This document shows positions 26,259-36,881 of a stretch of 64,000 nucleotides of DNA, piece by piece. This stretch comes from Drechslerella dactyloides. Taxonomy: Eukaryota > Ascomycota > Orbiliomycetes > Orbiliales > Orbiliaceae. The notes under the pieces were generated by a model. That model searched no databases and was not told the origin of the DNA. It saw only the letters and a list, made by a program, of their open reading frames with translations. The translations under genes were made by a program, and so were the position numbers. Every line of letters starts with the position of its first letter. The stretch's first letter is position 1. The DNA is taken from the NCBI GenBank assembly GCA_020064725.1, contig JAGTWJ010000002.1:2666001-2730000 (forward strand), given 5' to 3'.

Positions 26259-27142
26259 CTAGCTGAAGGTGTTCGGTCTCTTGGCAAGGAAGGTCCTCTT
26301 TGCGACACGGGCCGGGGCACGGTGAGGTAGAGGGAACTTCAGGTTCGGGGTGAGCAGCTGCTTGATGTATGGGCGTCTGATGTCGTCCGTCTTCTCGATC
26401 TCAGCGACCTTGAGGATCTGTGGTAGTATCTACCGTTAGTATATGCGGTTCGGAGCTAGAAGTCAGGTGTGACTTGACGTACGTGGATCGACCTGAAGCG
26501 GGCGCGGTGCCTGGCGGCCATATCTTGGTAGAGGGAGTGGACTGCATCGGTTCTCGACAATTCTCTGTACTCCTTGTACATGTTGTGGGTACCGCTGCGA
26601 GAGTCGTATCTAACCCAGATACCGAAGTTCTTGACCTTCATGGGACGCTTCTCGTGGATCTAATGTTGCAAATCGCGTCGTTAACTATTTGGTACGCTCG
26701 GAAATGCGGATCGGCTGTCTGATGATGGGTACGTACGACGTTCAAAGAGACAATCTCGCCAGTGCTCTTCTTGACCTTTCGGAGCTTCTTGAGGAAGTAC
26801 CAGTATCTCGACTTGGCCACAACCTCATTTGGGGCGAAAATTCGCATGCGGTATAGTCGTGGGGTCTCATCGGTCTCCGATGGCAGCTTGCGGCCGATGA
26901 CCTGGTATTCCTGAAGACGACCTGCAGACGCCAAACAGACATGTATCAGCGGCCCCGTTCCCAAATATCGTCTTCCATTCGTCTGCCATCCATCTCAAAT
27001 ACGCATCCATGCTGGAATTTCGGTAGTATTGTTGGCCCCTCAGTTGACGGAAAGAACTGTCGTGCTCTTGTGATAACATCCACCTCTTTTGCTTCTTCCA
27101 CGATTCCCAGATGGTGACAAAGGACAGCGAGAACGTACCCAT
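26259..27142 (-). CDS. RPL20: 60S ribosomal protein L20 (eL20, L18a family)
   Basis: A structural protein of the large cytosolic ribosomal subunit. There are four coding exons: 27142-27139 (only ATGG), 26921-26737, 26659-26483 and 26417-26259, giving 174 aa beginning MGRLQEYQVIGRKLP. Introns are 217, 77 and 65 bp with donors GTACGT in all three cases. Family landmarks run the whole length: [69 protein letters not shown] and KFPLPHR, ending KRPNTFS. Length matches the family (about 172-178 aa). A first coding exon of only 4 nt is unusual, but it restores the conserved N-terminus exactly. The gene lies between HIS4 and the oxygenase gene on the same strand. Confidence 0.94.
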
Positions 27143-28093
27143 CCTGCAAGTATGGTCAGCGAACAATTCTCTGGACTGTTTTCAATTCGATATTTCCAAA
27201 CTCACTTTAATGTATCGAGATATACGGGGATGAGGTGATGTCGTTGCTGTCGTTGTCGATGGGTGCTGGTGTTGAGACTTCGAAAATTCAAGATGCCCAA
27301 ATTCGCTAGGCGAGAACACACTCCTGCTGTGGTGACTGCTTTTTTTCAAAGCGGAAAGTTTAGCGCGACAAACAATTTGAGGGCTTCAACTGTTATCTCC
27401 GCAACACTTTTGTCAAACGCTGCTGTTTCGCAACCCAACTGATGCCATCCAATACGCCAGTATCTGGGAATACGCGGTCTGAGACTGGAATTATGATGGG
27501 CAGCAATAAGGGAAAACCCTGCATGACTGAGCATTGTAGATTGTATGTGGAATCAATCCGTCGAGCCTACTTCTGCCGACCTAATGGTAGGCCTCTTCGA
27601 TGCACAACGAATTCATACTAATTGGTACAGATCATTTATCGATATATCGGCGTATCGTCTGTACTACGCGCACATATGTATACAATTTCCAGCACATTTG
27701 GGTTGACTTGATAAGAAAATAGCTCATATAGTATATTTGGAGCTAGGTATTCTCGTGAACTGTTCAATATAACTGCTTTACATGAAGTAATGTATTAGAT
27801 ATCAATCTGGCATATGCGGATGGCAGATGTTGGGAAATTACTATTGCAATATTGATTCGTTAAAGTATGGCGGTCTGGTTTAAATTGCGAGACAGATTGA
27901 TTCGTGTATACAGCACTGCACTCTCGATTTCGACATATAGCCTTAATTTGCTCAGATTCAATCTCATGGACTCTTAATGTCATAGTTCACGTATACGGGG
28001 CTAATTCATGTGCTCAAATATCCTCCAGACGCCAACCTAGCCTTGAGACGCGCCAACTTGACCTCGCGAATGAGTTGAAGCATGTACGCAAGC
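27143..28093. other. RPL20 promoter / oxygenase 3' flank
   Basis: 951 bp without a supported gene. The left end serves RPL20 (minus strand) and includes pyrimidine-purine strand asymmetry near 27330-27360. The stretch 27600-27900 is A+T-rich. No recognised motif. Confidence 0.45.
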
Positions 28094-29965
28094 TCAATGC
28101 ACGCCGATTTCCTGACTGGGATTTCCCCTCAGCTCAGTGCGTGCCTGCTCCTGTCTTTCCAATTCCTCTGCATCCTGTCGTTCCCGCTCCCGGATCATTG
28201 CTAGGAGGTCCGGATAGTACTTCTCCCCAACGTCCGGATGACTCTTGACCCTATTCAAAAGCATTGCCTCTCCGAGATGCTGGAATCTGAATTGCATCGC
28301 GGCATGTCAGTGCCACTCTTGAATCTACGGTGGACGCACTGATCCTTGGGATGTAGGGCCTTACCTGTCCTTCTTGAAAGTAAATTCAATGTTCTCGTTC
28401 TTGGTGCCGGTCATCTGTCGCTTCAAGGCAAGCACGGACTCGGGAACAGCCATATCCTCGAACGAGGCATCATGCGAGACACCTTGGAAGAACGGGATGG
28501 AGAATCGAGCACCGGAGCCTGGAGCTGGGGAAAGCACACGGTGGATGGTTGAAGTGCACACACCCTGTGTCAAAGCTTCCATCCCCTGACCGATGGCAAC
28601 AACTGAGGTTATAAAGCGAAACGTCAGCATTGAGCCTTTGAATAAATGAATTGACTGGTGAATAGGCTGCAGCATTTTAATGACGAGCTTACCTAGGGTC
28701 CCGTCGATGGGCGGGCAATCGATCCATTCTCCAAGAGCATTCTGGACTTGCAAGCCTTTATGAGGGGTTACCTGGAGCAGGTACGATGACAACATGGAGT
28801 CCTTGTGAGGTCCGACGCCTACATAACTTGTCAATAAGCATCCGCGAAACAGGGAATCTAAGCGTTCACAGATTTAAGGATGGTATACATACCTTGTCCG
28901 CTACCACCGGCGAGCTCGCCCAAGTCTGGATACTTTACGATCTTGAGTTTGTGCTGTTGTGTGTCTCCCTTGACGCCTTCCCAGTATCTGTACAACAAAG
29001 TGAAGGGTTGTTTAGACTTGATGATTCGGTCATAGCCTGTATAAGCCTGCTGGGTGGGCGACATACTTATCAAAAGCATCCGCGGGGAGACCGATCGCTT
29101 CAGCGATCAGACTGGTGAAGAAGATACTCATGTCTCCCATCTCTTTCATGTATTGCTCGAATGTTGCCCGGAAATTGGGCAAGATCTCTTCTTTCACCCA
29201 GATATTCGGGCCTGGTATATCATGGGCATAGTTAGATAGTCTGATAGAAATTAGGGAAATTCGGTGAGATAACACATACCGATGAGATTTCGGTAAATCG
29301 GATCCTCTGGCTTCGGCGCGGGCATTTCCGTGCCGATATCAACCTGCTCGCGCCAGTCGACTGCGAAGCGAGTGCTAAAGGGTCGGTGCGCATTAGTCAA
29401 TATGCCGCGAGGTCGTGGGAGGGCGGAGGTTCTCATGTTTAAGCCTCACGTACATTTCATTTCCGAGTCTTGAATATCCCAGGAAGTGAGGCGCTGATAT
29501 GAAAATTGTCACGTCAACACCGTGCATGTGCGTATTTATAATCGCTAGCGCTGTGAATTGTGGTTCTAACATATCGGACGTCGGGAGCTTACAGTTCTTC
29601 ATTTCAAGCCTCAGTTTTTCTTCCTCGGGGATATTGAAGAACTCGACTCCGAGCTTCTTCACTTTCTCGATAAGCTCACTGGATATGCCAGTGTTGCTGA
29701 TATACAAAAAGCCAACCTGGATACGACGTCAAGGACGTTATTACAATTGTCAGCAACTCCGACGTCTTGATCAGATCAGTTACCAGAACGCTTATCTGGC
29801 AAGGGTTGCGCTAATGCACCGCGCTGGCTTGCTTTGGTACTTGGGAGTCCGAAAAGGGAAAGGTACCTCGATTAGTGCATGACGAAGCTCTTTAAGGAAG
29901 GCCGGCTTGGTGTCTTCTGATTTGGCCAGGGACAGATCCAAGATCGGGATGGACGTGAACGACAT
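28094..29965 (-). CDS. 2-oxoglutarate/Fe(II)-dependent dioxygenase, isopenicillin N synthase-like
   Basis: A predicted cytosolic non-heme iron oxygenase of the DIOX_N plus 2OG-FeII_Oxy family; substrate unknown. Nine exons give 384 aa: 29965-29867, 29716-29593, 29493-29454, 29374-29280, 29211-29067, 28987-28893, 28818-28693, 28602-28365 and 28286-28094. All introns (68-150 bp) have GT-AG ends and the phases agree throughout. Visible residues: an N-terminal SIPILDLSL start, GFLYISNTGIS, the metal ligands H204-x-D206 (GPHKDS) and H262 (TIHRVLSP), and the 2-oxoglutarate-binding R274-F-S276. It is complete and apparently active. A TATA-like box lies about 120 bp upstream. It is divergent from the secreted glycosidase, so the two may share regulation; that is inference. 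Confidence 0.88.
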
Positions 29966-30818
29966 CTTGCAGCTTGACTTGATGTTGAATCAATATAACT
30001 ATAATAGTATTAAGAGTAAGATGGTCTGGAACTTTAGCTGGCCGGTGTGTGTATCCGTCTAGAGCGAGTCTGAGGATCACTGCTTTATATATAGCCTCAA
30101 CCTCGGGTTAGGTGTCGGGTTTATCAGGAATGCGTGCTCCTACGTTACGTAAAATGAGGTGATCGAAGGCTATGCTTTATCAGATATCCCGCGTCTATCC
30201 TGATTTCCAATCGGCACAGTCGCTGGAGCTGTTCCCACCGGGTTTTCAGAAACGACCATTGGAAGCAACCTCGGTTTACCTCCGAGTGCAAGCGAGCACG
30301 ACATCTCTTGACTAAGCGGCCGGCCTTGGCGAGCTCAGGCCCTCGCCAGCCTGCAGCTCTATTATGCAATATCGTCAAGCCGGCCCCTGCCCGATGCTCC
30401 GGCTCGGGTCACGCGGCGGTCGAACTCGGCGCGTCGTTTCCTGCGAGCCCCGGTGCGCTCGCGGCGGTGAAGCGTCGATAGCCGTACAGGTCTCGAGACT
30501 GGGTTCGGGGGAAAACAGTGCAAACGCCCTTCGAGGCTAGATCGAATGCATGCGCATCATCGTGTGGAAAACGTGGTGAGCGGTTGCAGTTGAGTTCCTT
30601 TTCCGTAATCTGATCAGGCGGGCAGCGAAACAGCCCAGGCGCCAACTTGACTAACGAAACCTCCATCCCCAGCCCCCCAAGCCCAGCATGAGACCCTGCA
30701 AGCCCGTTGCGGAGATACTCCGCATTTTGTCCAAGCATCTCGACCTCCTCTCTCCTCTTCTCGAAAACTAACTCACAGACATACAATACAGATGGTGTGG
30801 GCTGCATCGTAGCTCGTC
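29966..30818. promoter_or_regulatory. Divergent intergenic region between oxygenase and GH78-type gene
   Basis: 853 bp hold both promoters. On the oxygenase side is TATATATAAA (minus strand, 30084-30093). On the glycosidase side is a CT-rich stretch at about 30739-30766, typical of fungal 5' leaders. A 132-codon minus-strand frame at 30409-30807 looks like chance. Confidence 0.5.
30084..30093 (-). promoter_or_regulatory. Putative TATA box of the oxygenase gene
   Basis: TATATATAAA on the minus strand, about 120 bp before the ATG at 29965; a normal spacing for a fungal core promoter. Motif evidence only. Confidence 0.45.
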
Positions 30819-33225
30819 ATGATGGTTCGGTCTGCGCTGCTCTTCTCGCTCTGCGCGGCGCGCGCCCTAGTCTCCGGCCTCGCATTCGACGGACACGGCG
30901 TCAAACCGCTCTTCCAGGGCCCCTGGGAGGCGTACAATAAGGCCCCCGCTGGGAGGATCGTGCGCCCGGCCAAGATCTATGCCACCGAGGGCGATGTCGT
31001 GTCACCGGAAGGCCTCCTCAACGGCGGCAGTACCACCTTGAAGCCCGGGTCACTGATCACTTACGAGTTCGCGGAGAACATCGCGGGACGGTACGTACAG
31101 CTCGTAAACTCCTCGTATACCCATGCAACATGACTCTGAGATGGGCTGGGCGATATCGTTTATGGGTGCAGGAGCTGACTTGGTATATCTAGTGTCGTCT
31201 GGACGGTCGACAAGAAATCGGACCTCTCCAAGAATGTCACGGACGCATACAAGCTCTCCTTTGGCTTCACCGAGTCGCCCGACTTCATCGGCCGCTTCTC
31301 CGATGCGACGACGAACATGCCCAACGACCTGCCGCTCGAGCAGACCATCAAGGCGGGCACCTGCACGTTCGACAAGATCTATGTCCGCGGCGCGTTCAAA
31401 TACATGACCATTTGGATCGAGGAGAACTCGAAGTACTCTGGCTCCACCCCGTCCATCGTCCTCAACGACCTCTTTGTCCCCTACGCCGCCATGCCGCACT
31501 TTCCAAACCCGCAAGCCTACACCGGTTACTTCTATTCCTCGGACAGCCTGCTCAACCGAATTTGGTACGCCGGCGCGTACACGCTGCAGCTGACGACCAT
31601 AAATCCGCTCGAAGGCGGCTCGCTCGTCGACTTCAACAAGCAGGTCGACCATAACAACTTCAAGCCCGGCGAGTGGGCGAGTAATTTCACTGTCAGCAAC
31701 GGCAGCTCCGTCACCACCGACGGCGCCAAGCGTGACCGTATGGTTTACGCTGGCGACATGACAATCGCGGTACCCGGCATTGCAGTATCGACGTACGACC
31801 TCGACAGCGTGAAGAACGCGCTGGAAACGCTCTTCGCACACCAGTACCGGGATGGCGGCATGCCGTACGCCGGTCCGCCAATGGGCTACCACGGCGAGTA
31901 CAGCGATACATACCACTTGCACGCCTTGCTCGGCGTCTGGAACTACGTCCATTACTCTGGTGACGTCGCCTGGATGGCGCACTATTGGCCTCAGTATAAG
32001 CGCGCTCTCACCGTGTCAGTCCGACGGTGGAACCGTTATCGGGGCCTGTTCTGGTGTTGGTCAACTGCAGACTGGCTACGACCCGGTCAAGGCGGGTACA
32101 ACAGCGAAGCTAATGCGATCTTCTATCTGGCTGTGAAGAAGAGCTTGGCGCTCGCGGAGATCATCGGACCCGGGTCGCTGAATATGGAGGAGATGCGGCT
32201 TCTGACCGATATCCTGAACGCGATGGAGCTCAACTACCAGATCCTGTGGGACGATTACGCCCAGATGTTTATGGATAATATCGACAACCGGCGCGAAATC
32301 CACCCACAGGACGGGAACAGCTGGGCAATTTTCGCGGAAAGCCTGATCTCGCAAAAGCAGGCGAAGACCATCAGTGATAGTCTGAGGAAGCGGTGGAACG
32401 ACTTTGGCGCTCCTGCAGTCGAGGTGTGTAGATGCAGCCACATAGACCCCCAATATGCGACCAATCACATAGAAACCGCTGACATGGCGTACGTATGCGC
32501 AACGTAGATGCCAAACACGATCTCTCCATTTGCCAGCAGCTTCGAACTGATAGCTCACTGCTATGCGGGCGAGCACCAAAGATCAGTTGACCTGATCCGC
32601 AGAATGTGGGGCTACATGCTTGACGGCAAGGGCATGACGAACAGCACCTTCCTCGAAGGGTTCACGATTGACGGCAACATTAGTACGTCCCTGCCAGCTA
32701 CCTATACCGTACCCTTGGTGTGTGACCACAACAGGCTAACAAACATTTCTCGTTCCAGAGTACCCCGCTTACGGCGCCTCCGGCCGCAACTCCCACGCCC
32801 ACGGCTGGTCCACCGGTCCCACATACGTCCTCTCCACCGAGATACTGGGTATCAAACTCGTAACACCCCTCGGTTACACCTGGCGCATTGCTCCCAACTT
32901 TGTCGACCTCGACTCTGCGGAAGGCGGCTATGCGACGCAACTGGGCAAATTCACCGTCAAATGGGCCAAGGGTGGGAAACTGCAGGTCCGAACACCAAAG
33001 GGGACTAGCGGCCATGTCGTCTGGGATGGCAAGACGCGCGAGCTCCAGGGTGGTGGCGTGTGGGTGTGGCATGACGACGGCTGGCGAGCTGGCGAGGCGG
33101 TGGAGGAAGAGAAGGATATCGATGGCGGGCTGGTGTTCCAGCGGCCGAATGCGAAGATGGAGAGAGAAGGGTTGGAGAAGGTGCGATCGGGAGGCGGTGG
33201 GCCGGGGCAGGCTATCTTATCTTAG
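30819..33225 (+). CDS. Secreted GH78-type (alpha-L-rhamnosidase-like) six-hairpin glycosidase
   Basis: A predicted extracellular glycosidase of the six-hairpin fold, nearest to fungal alpha-L-rhamnosidase-like proteins; the substrate is not certain. Exons 30819-31090, 31193-32423, 32508-32682 and 32759-33225 give 714 aa. A signal peptide is evident (MMVRSALLFSLCAARALVSG). The N-terminal beta region is followed by the barrel with YFYSSDSLLNRIWYAGAYTL, KRDRMVYAGDM (about 269-279), NALETLFAHQYRDGGMPYAG, STADWLRPGQGG and EANAIFYLAVK, then a C-terminal beta domain (SHAHGWSTGPTYVLSTEILG, GYTWRIAPN). The KRDRMVYAGD motif replaces the classical RDERxGWxGD of bacterial GH78 and lacks its Glu, as I recall for a fungal subgroup. 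Several NxS/T sequons fit secretion. Confidence 0.85.
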
Positions 33226-33939
33226 CGTTGTGCAAGATCGATATTATATGCAGATGATATATCGCGCATAGCAGCCGGGGTGGATAGCTGGGATAGTTAT
33301 CTGGTATGGGATAGTACAGTATTCACAAGGGAGGCTGCTGGGGTGTGGGTAGGTATGGCATGCGCAGGGAGTTAGGATCGCAGTTGATTCGTTTTGTCAT
33401 TGTTTGCATGCATATGTTTGGCGGTAGTAATTTGGAGATGTTTATTGGCTTTTGTTTTAATGCAGGGTATTTCTATTGCCTTGATGATTTTATCAGGCAG
33501 GCTATGGGTATATAAGTACGCAGGTATTGGACAAGAATGTACGATTTTGTTGCAACCAAAGATGAGTAAAAACGCGACTGTCTGGCTGCTTAATTCTGCA
33601 ACCAGTCATTGCTAGCAGTAGAAAACGTTCCTATTGGCCATCAAGCCAATCGGTACCTGCGTGTGTTAGCTAGCTTGTATTGTGGACGGCGTTCAAGTGG
33701 CGTTGGCTTACCGTAAAATTGTTATCCAATAATATAAGTTCGTGATTTCGCCGTCGCACTTTGGTTTCCGAGACAAAATTTGTAAAGCAGACGCTCTGAC
33801 GTATACCAGAAGGCGTATATAGAGTCGTTCTAGCGGTATCATCCCCAAATTCCTAGAGGTATTATTGAACCGCGCGGTTCACAGTAATTGTATCGTGGTA
33901 AGACTGGACAATAAACTAGTTCGCATGCAGCTAGCTAGC
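33226..33939. other. Convergent 3' region
   Basis: 714 bp between two genes that converge (GH78-type plus, SFR1-like minus). Presumed 3' UTRs and terminators; A+T-rich near 33400-33600. No gene seen. Confidence 0.5.
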
Positions 33940-35571
33940 TCACTTGAACCATCGCTGCAAGTTCTTGTCATATCCCATAATGTCGAGGTCGATGTTGAGC
34001 GACCCGAGCATCATGCCCATGGTGAATTGCTGTAAGGCAAAAAGGAGCGAAGATACCGCATTGAATGCCCAAGTTAGAAACTTGTTCTTCTTCAATGACG
34101 CAGACGCAGTGAAGAACATAGAGGTAGCGAAAGTTCCCATTAGATATGGGCTGCTTTCATTAGCGATTCGCAATAGATAGCTATATGCACTTACATCACC
34201 GTCATCCTTTGCATTCTTCGTCTCGGTCTGCTGCTTCTCCAGTTCGGAAACTTCGTCGAAGCCAGCTTCATACATAGCTTGGCGTCTTGCTTCCTTCTGT
34301 TCCTCTGTCAACCCTTCCTCGGGGTCGTCGTCAGCGAATCCCCATCCGCCGCCGCTTCGACGATTCTGCATCTCGCGGTACGCTGCCACACCACCCATTC
34401 TTGCAACACGCTGTTCGACGCTGGAAAACATGTGGTCTGCAGCCGCTTGTGCTGATGCCCGCCATTTCGCGATGAGTTCTTCAAGTTTAGCGTCTTCGCC
34501 GGACTGTTCGATCTTCAGCGCCTGCGAGGATTCGTCGAGCAGCTGCTTGGCCTCGCGGATGGAGTTTTGGAGCTTGGTATGCTTCTGTTCCAAAGAGAGG
34601 ATGTATGGGTCTTTTGTAGATTTCGCTGCTGGGCTTGAAAGACTGAGTTTCGGCGCTTTCTTGAATGACGAGCGGAAGGGCGGATTGCTCGACTTGATAG
34701 TCGATTTGGCGGATCGTTGCGGCAGTGTCAATGGCGTAGGTTTGGTCGGACTGATGTCGTCTTCCTCGTCCGCTTCTTCGGTAGGACTTAGGACGGGACG
34801 GAGTGGTGTATATGGCAATGCGAGCTTATGCGGCGGAGTAGATGGTGGGTATCGAAGGGGTTGACCGGTGCTGGCTGCGGCATTTTGTATGGCATTATCC
34901 AGCTTGAGAGGGGATTTGAATGGTTTGATTAGCTTGCTAGTTGCTGCAACGGAGGAATTAAGGCGACGACGTTTGGCGGCTGGGATGCTGGGGGTTGTCG
35001 TGATGCTGGATGGCGGGCTGGGGAGACGTGGAGGTGACGAGGCGAGAGTTGTCAGTTCAGCGGGAGATGAATCTACCAAGCTGGGGTATTCCGGTAGGGT
35101 TGGAAGAGTTCCTGCGACAGACGTATATTCGGTCACAGGACCGAGAGCTGGGAAATCCATCGAAGTATGTTCTGCATGGATGTTATCAATATTGTGATAT
35201 CGAGGTTCCTTGGTGGATGCTGTGAAAATGCGCTTAGTCGGGCTGCTGAGTTCGGGTGGACTAGACTCCGATGGTAAAGCCATGGCAGCCGATCCAGATT
35301 CCATAGAAGAGTCGTGGTCATTCGAGATATCTTCTGCCTGATCTTCGGCAGCCTCCTCGTATTCGGTAAGAGTCTTTGTATCAGACGCGGTCGTCTCGGC
35401 GCTGTCAATGGTAGCGATTGGCGGGGCGAGTGGCTCGTGTGGCGATGGAGGGGCTGATTGCGATGGGACTTCCGGGCTGAGTGGCTGAGGCATGTCACTC
35501 AAAGGCTCCGGGCTGCCGTACGGCGAAGAAGCCGGGACGCAGAGCTTCTGCGGGGTCGTTGGAGCCGCCAT
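33940..35571 (-). CDS. SFR1: Swi5-dependent recombination mediator (Sfr1/Mei5 family)
   Basis: Sfr1/Mei5 partners Swi5/Sae3 to stabilise Rad51/Dmc1 filaments in recombinational repair and meiosis. Exons 35571-34195 and 34029-33940 give 488 aa. The start is the ATG in ATAAAATGGCGGCTCC; an upstream in-frame Met at 35691 has no family support. The N-terminal two-thirds is disordered and rich in Ser/Pro. KPFKSPLKL lies around residue 240, followed by a coiled coil (SLEQKHTKLQNSIREAKQLL) and the conserved block KLEELIAKWRASAQAAADHM with GGVAAYREMQ. After splicing the tail reads DDGDQFTMGMMLGSLNIDLD and ends GYDKNLQRWFK, the family's C-terminal signature. The 165-bp intron is a multiple of three and has no stop. 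Confidence 0.87.
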   Translation of the reverse strand: MAAPTTPQKLCVPASSPYGSPEPLSDMPQPLSPEVPSQSAPPSPHEPLAPPIATIDSAETTASDTKTLTEYEEAAEDQAEDISNDHDSSMESGSAAMALPSESSPPELSSPTKRIFTASTKEPRYHNIDNIHAEHTSMDFPALGPVTEYTSVAGTLPTLPEYPSLVDSSPAELTTLASSPPRLPSPPSSITTTPSIPAAKRRRLNSSVAATSKLIKPFKSPLKLDNAIQNAAASTGQPLRYPPSTPPHKLALPYTPLRPVLSPTEEADEEDDISPTKPTPLTLPQRSAKSTIKSSNPPFRSSFKKAPKLSLSSPAAKSTKDPYILSLEQKHTKLQNSIREAKQLLDESSQALKIEQSGEDAKLEELIAKWRASAQAAADHMFSSVEQRVARMGGVAAYREMQNRRSGGGWGFADDDPEEGLTEEQKEARRQAMYEAGFDEVSELEKQQTETKNAKDDGDVSAYSYLLRIANESSPYLMGTFATSMFFTASASLKKNKFLTWAFNAVSSLLFALQQFTMGMMLGSLNIDLDIMGYDKNLQRWFK

Positions 35572-36137
35572 TTTATCCTGGTCGCGGGTGATGATTTGTC
35601 GTGTAATTCGAAGCGCGTCGTGATGTTGGCGCGTCGCGCTGAGGCAACAATGCAGGGCGATGAAGACGCCGCAACACAGGAAATACAACATAGTGGCGAA
35701 ACTAGCACGTGCGCATTGTGTAGGTACGTACGCATTGCGTAGGTGCGTACTTGTACTTGTGGGCTGCTTTTTTATTGCAACGGTCTCGATTCGTTCTCTT
35801 GGACGCGTGCACCGATTCTAATATATCTGAGCGAGCGGCTGTATTGCTACAGTTGCCGTACAATACTGCCGATGGAGAAATATATAACATCAAGATATCA
35901 ACATCGCATCAGCATGCTATGTATATGTGTATATTTACTCCTCGAGCGAGACATCGAATCTAAACTGAAGGGGTGCGGTATACATCCAATATCGTAGAAC
36001 ATGAAATTGTGTAGTGTGTGTTTCATTGTAAATGTTCTTCGGGAAAACTGCTCCTACACAACGCCATTATACCGAGCTACTTATGATACCCTGCTCCGAG
36101 CGAGTCTATTGGGAATCATTAATTCGTCCCGGTGCAA
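35572..36137. other. SFR1 promoter / 3' flank of coiled-coil gene
   Basis: 566 bp between two minus-strand genes. Contains an imperfect repeat of GTAGGTRCGTAC near 35720-35750. No gene seen. Confidence 0.45.
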
Positions 36138-36881
36138 TTAAGCCGTATTGCTCGTCTGAGGATCCTCAACCTTGCCTAACTTGGATTCATCCTCTAAGTA
36201 AGAGGAATACACCTTGCTGAATTCATCCCATGCAGCCTTGTACTCCTCGAGGATTTTCATGTCCTTTTTCAAGTCCTCGATCTCCTTTTGTCTTGCAATG
36301 TTGAACTCTTGGAGTATTCCCATACTCCTTTTCAGGTTCAAAATCTCATTGTCTTGTCTTGCAACCCTTTCCTGCTCGTTTTTTAGCGCTTCTGCCACCT
36401 CACCACATGTTTGCAGTTCGTCTATAATGCGAAGGTCCTCTCGCACGTTTTGGAAGAACGGGCGTCTGACTGAGCTTGTTTTCTCTGCCAAGACATTTCC
36501 GACTCTCATTATTGACCCTTGGCTTGGATTTACCATGGTTGGGCTTGATAAAACGCTTCTATTTGGTAAGCTCATTTCTAAGGCATCAATTATTGTGGCA
36601 TCGACGGCTCACTTACTGGGGTTGATTCTGGGGTGCAGGGCGGACAAGCGGAACTGGTCGTGGATACATATTCGTATTTGGATATGCATGATAAACACCT
36701 ACGGTTTTAGTCTCTATCAGCTGTGTACGTGAGCTAAAGCTTGGGTCGCCGGCTCCTTTGTGCAAGGCATCTCAGGATACATACTCGGTACGCTGGCTGC
36801 TGCGGTATCTGGATCCGGGAGAGTCCTCCTGTAAAAGTTTTGACCAGGTTGTCCGGGGTGATTCTGACCCGGCCACGCCAT
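36138..36881 (-). CDS. Coiled-coil hypothetical protein, exon structure uncertain
   Basis: I do not recognise a family. The well-supported part is 36577-36138, with about 145 codons from MSLPNRSVLSSP, which contains a clear coiled coil between residues about 60 and 125 (EALKNEQERVARQDNEIL, LKKDMKILEEYKAAWDEF). A likely upstream exon begins at the ATG at 36881 (MAWPGQNHPGQPGQ). Two splice models fit: a single intron from a GTATGT donor near 36783 to the acceptor before 36577, which is in phase; or an 11-nt microexon at 36627-36617, which needs an improbable 39-bp intron. I prefer the first. It lies next to two other coiled-coil genes. Function unknown. Confidence 0.5.

Noticed and set aside
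31050..31982. 310-codon minus-strand open frame
   Set aside because: It lies antisense to the GH78-type gene; its Val/Arg/Gly-rich translation is the mirror of the G+C-rich codons and has no family features.
35572..35691. N-terminal 40-codon extension of SFR1
   Set aside because: Cys/Leu-rich, unlike the family; the ATG at 35571 has a much better start context.
36214..36732. 172-codon plus-strand open frame with hydrophobic stretches
   Set aside because: Antisense to the coiled-coil gene; its Ser/Phe/Leu runs mirror Glu/Lys codons.
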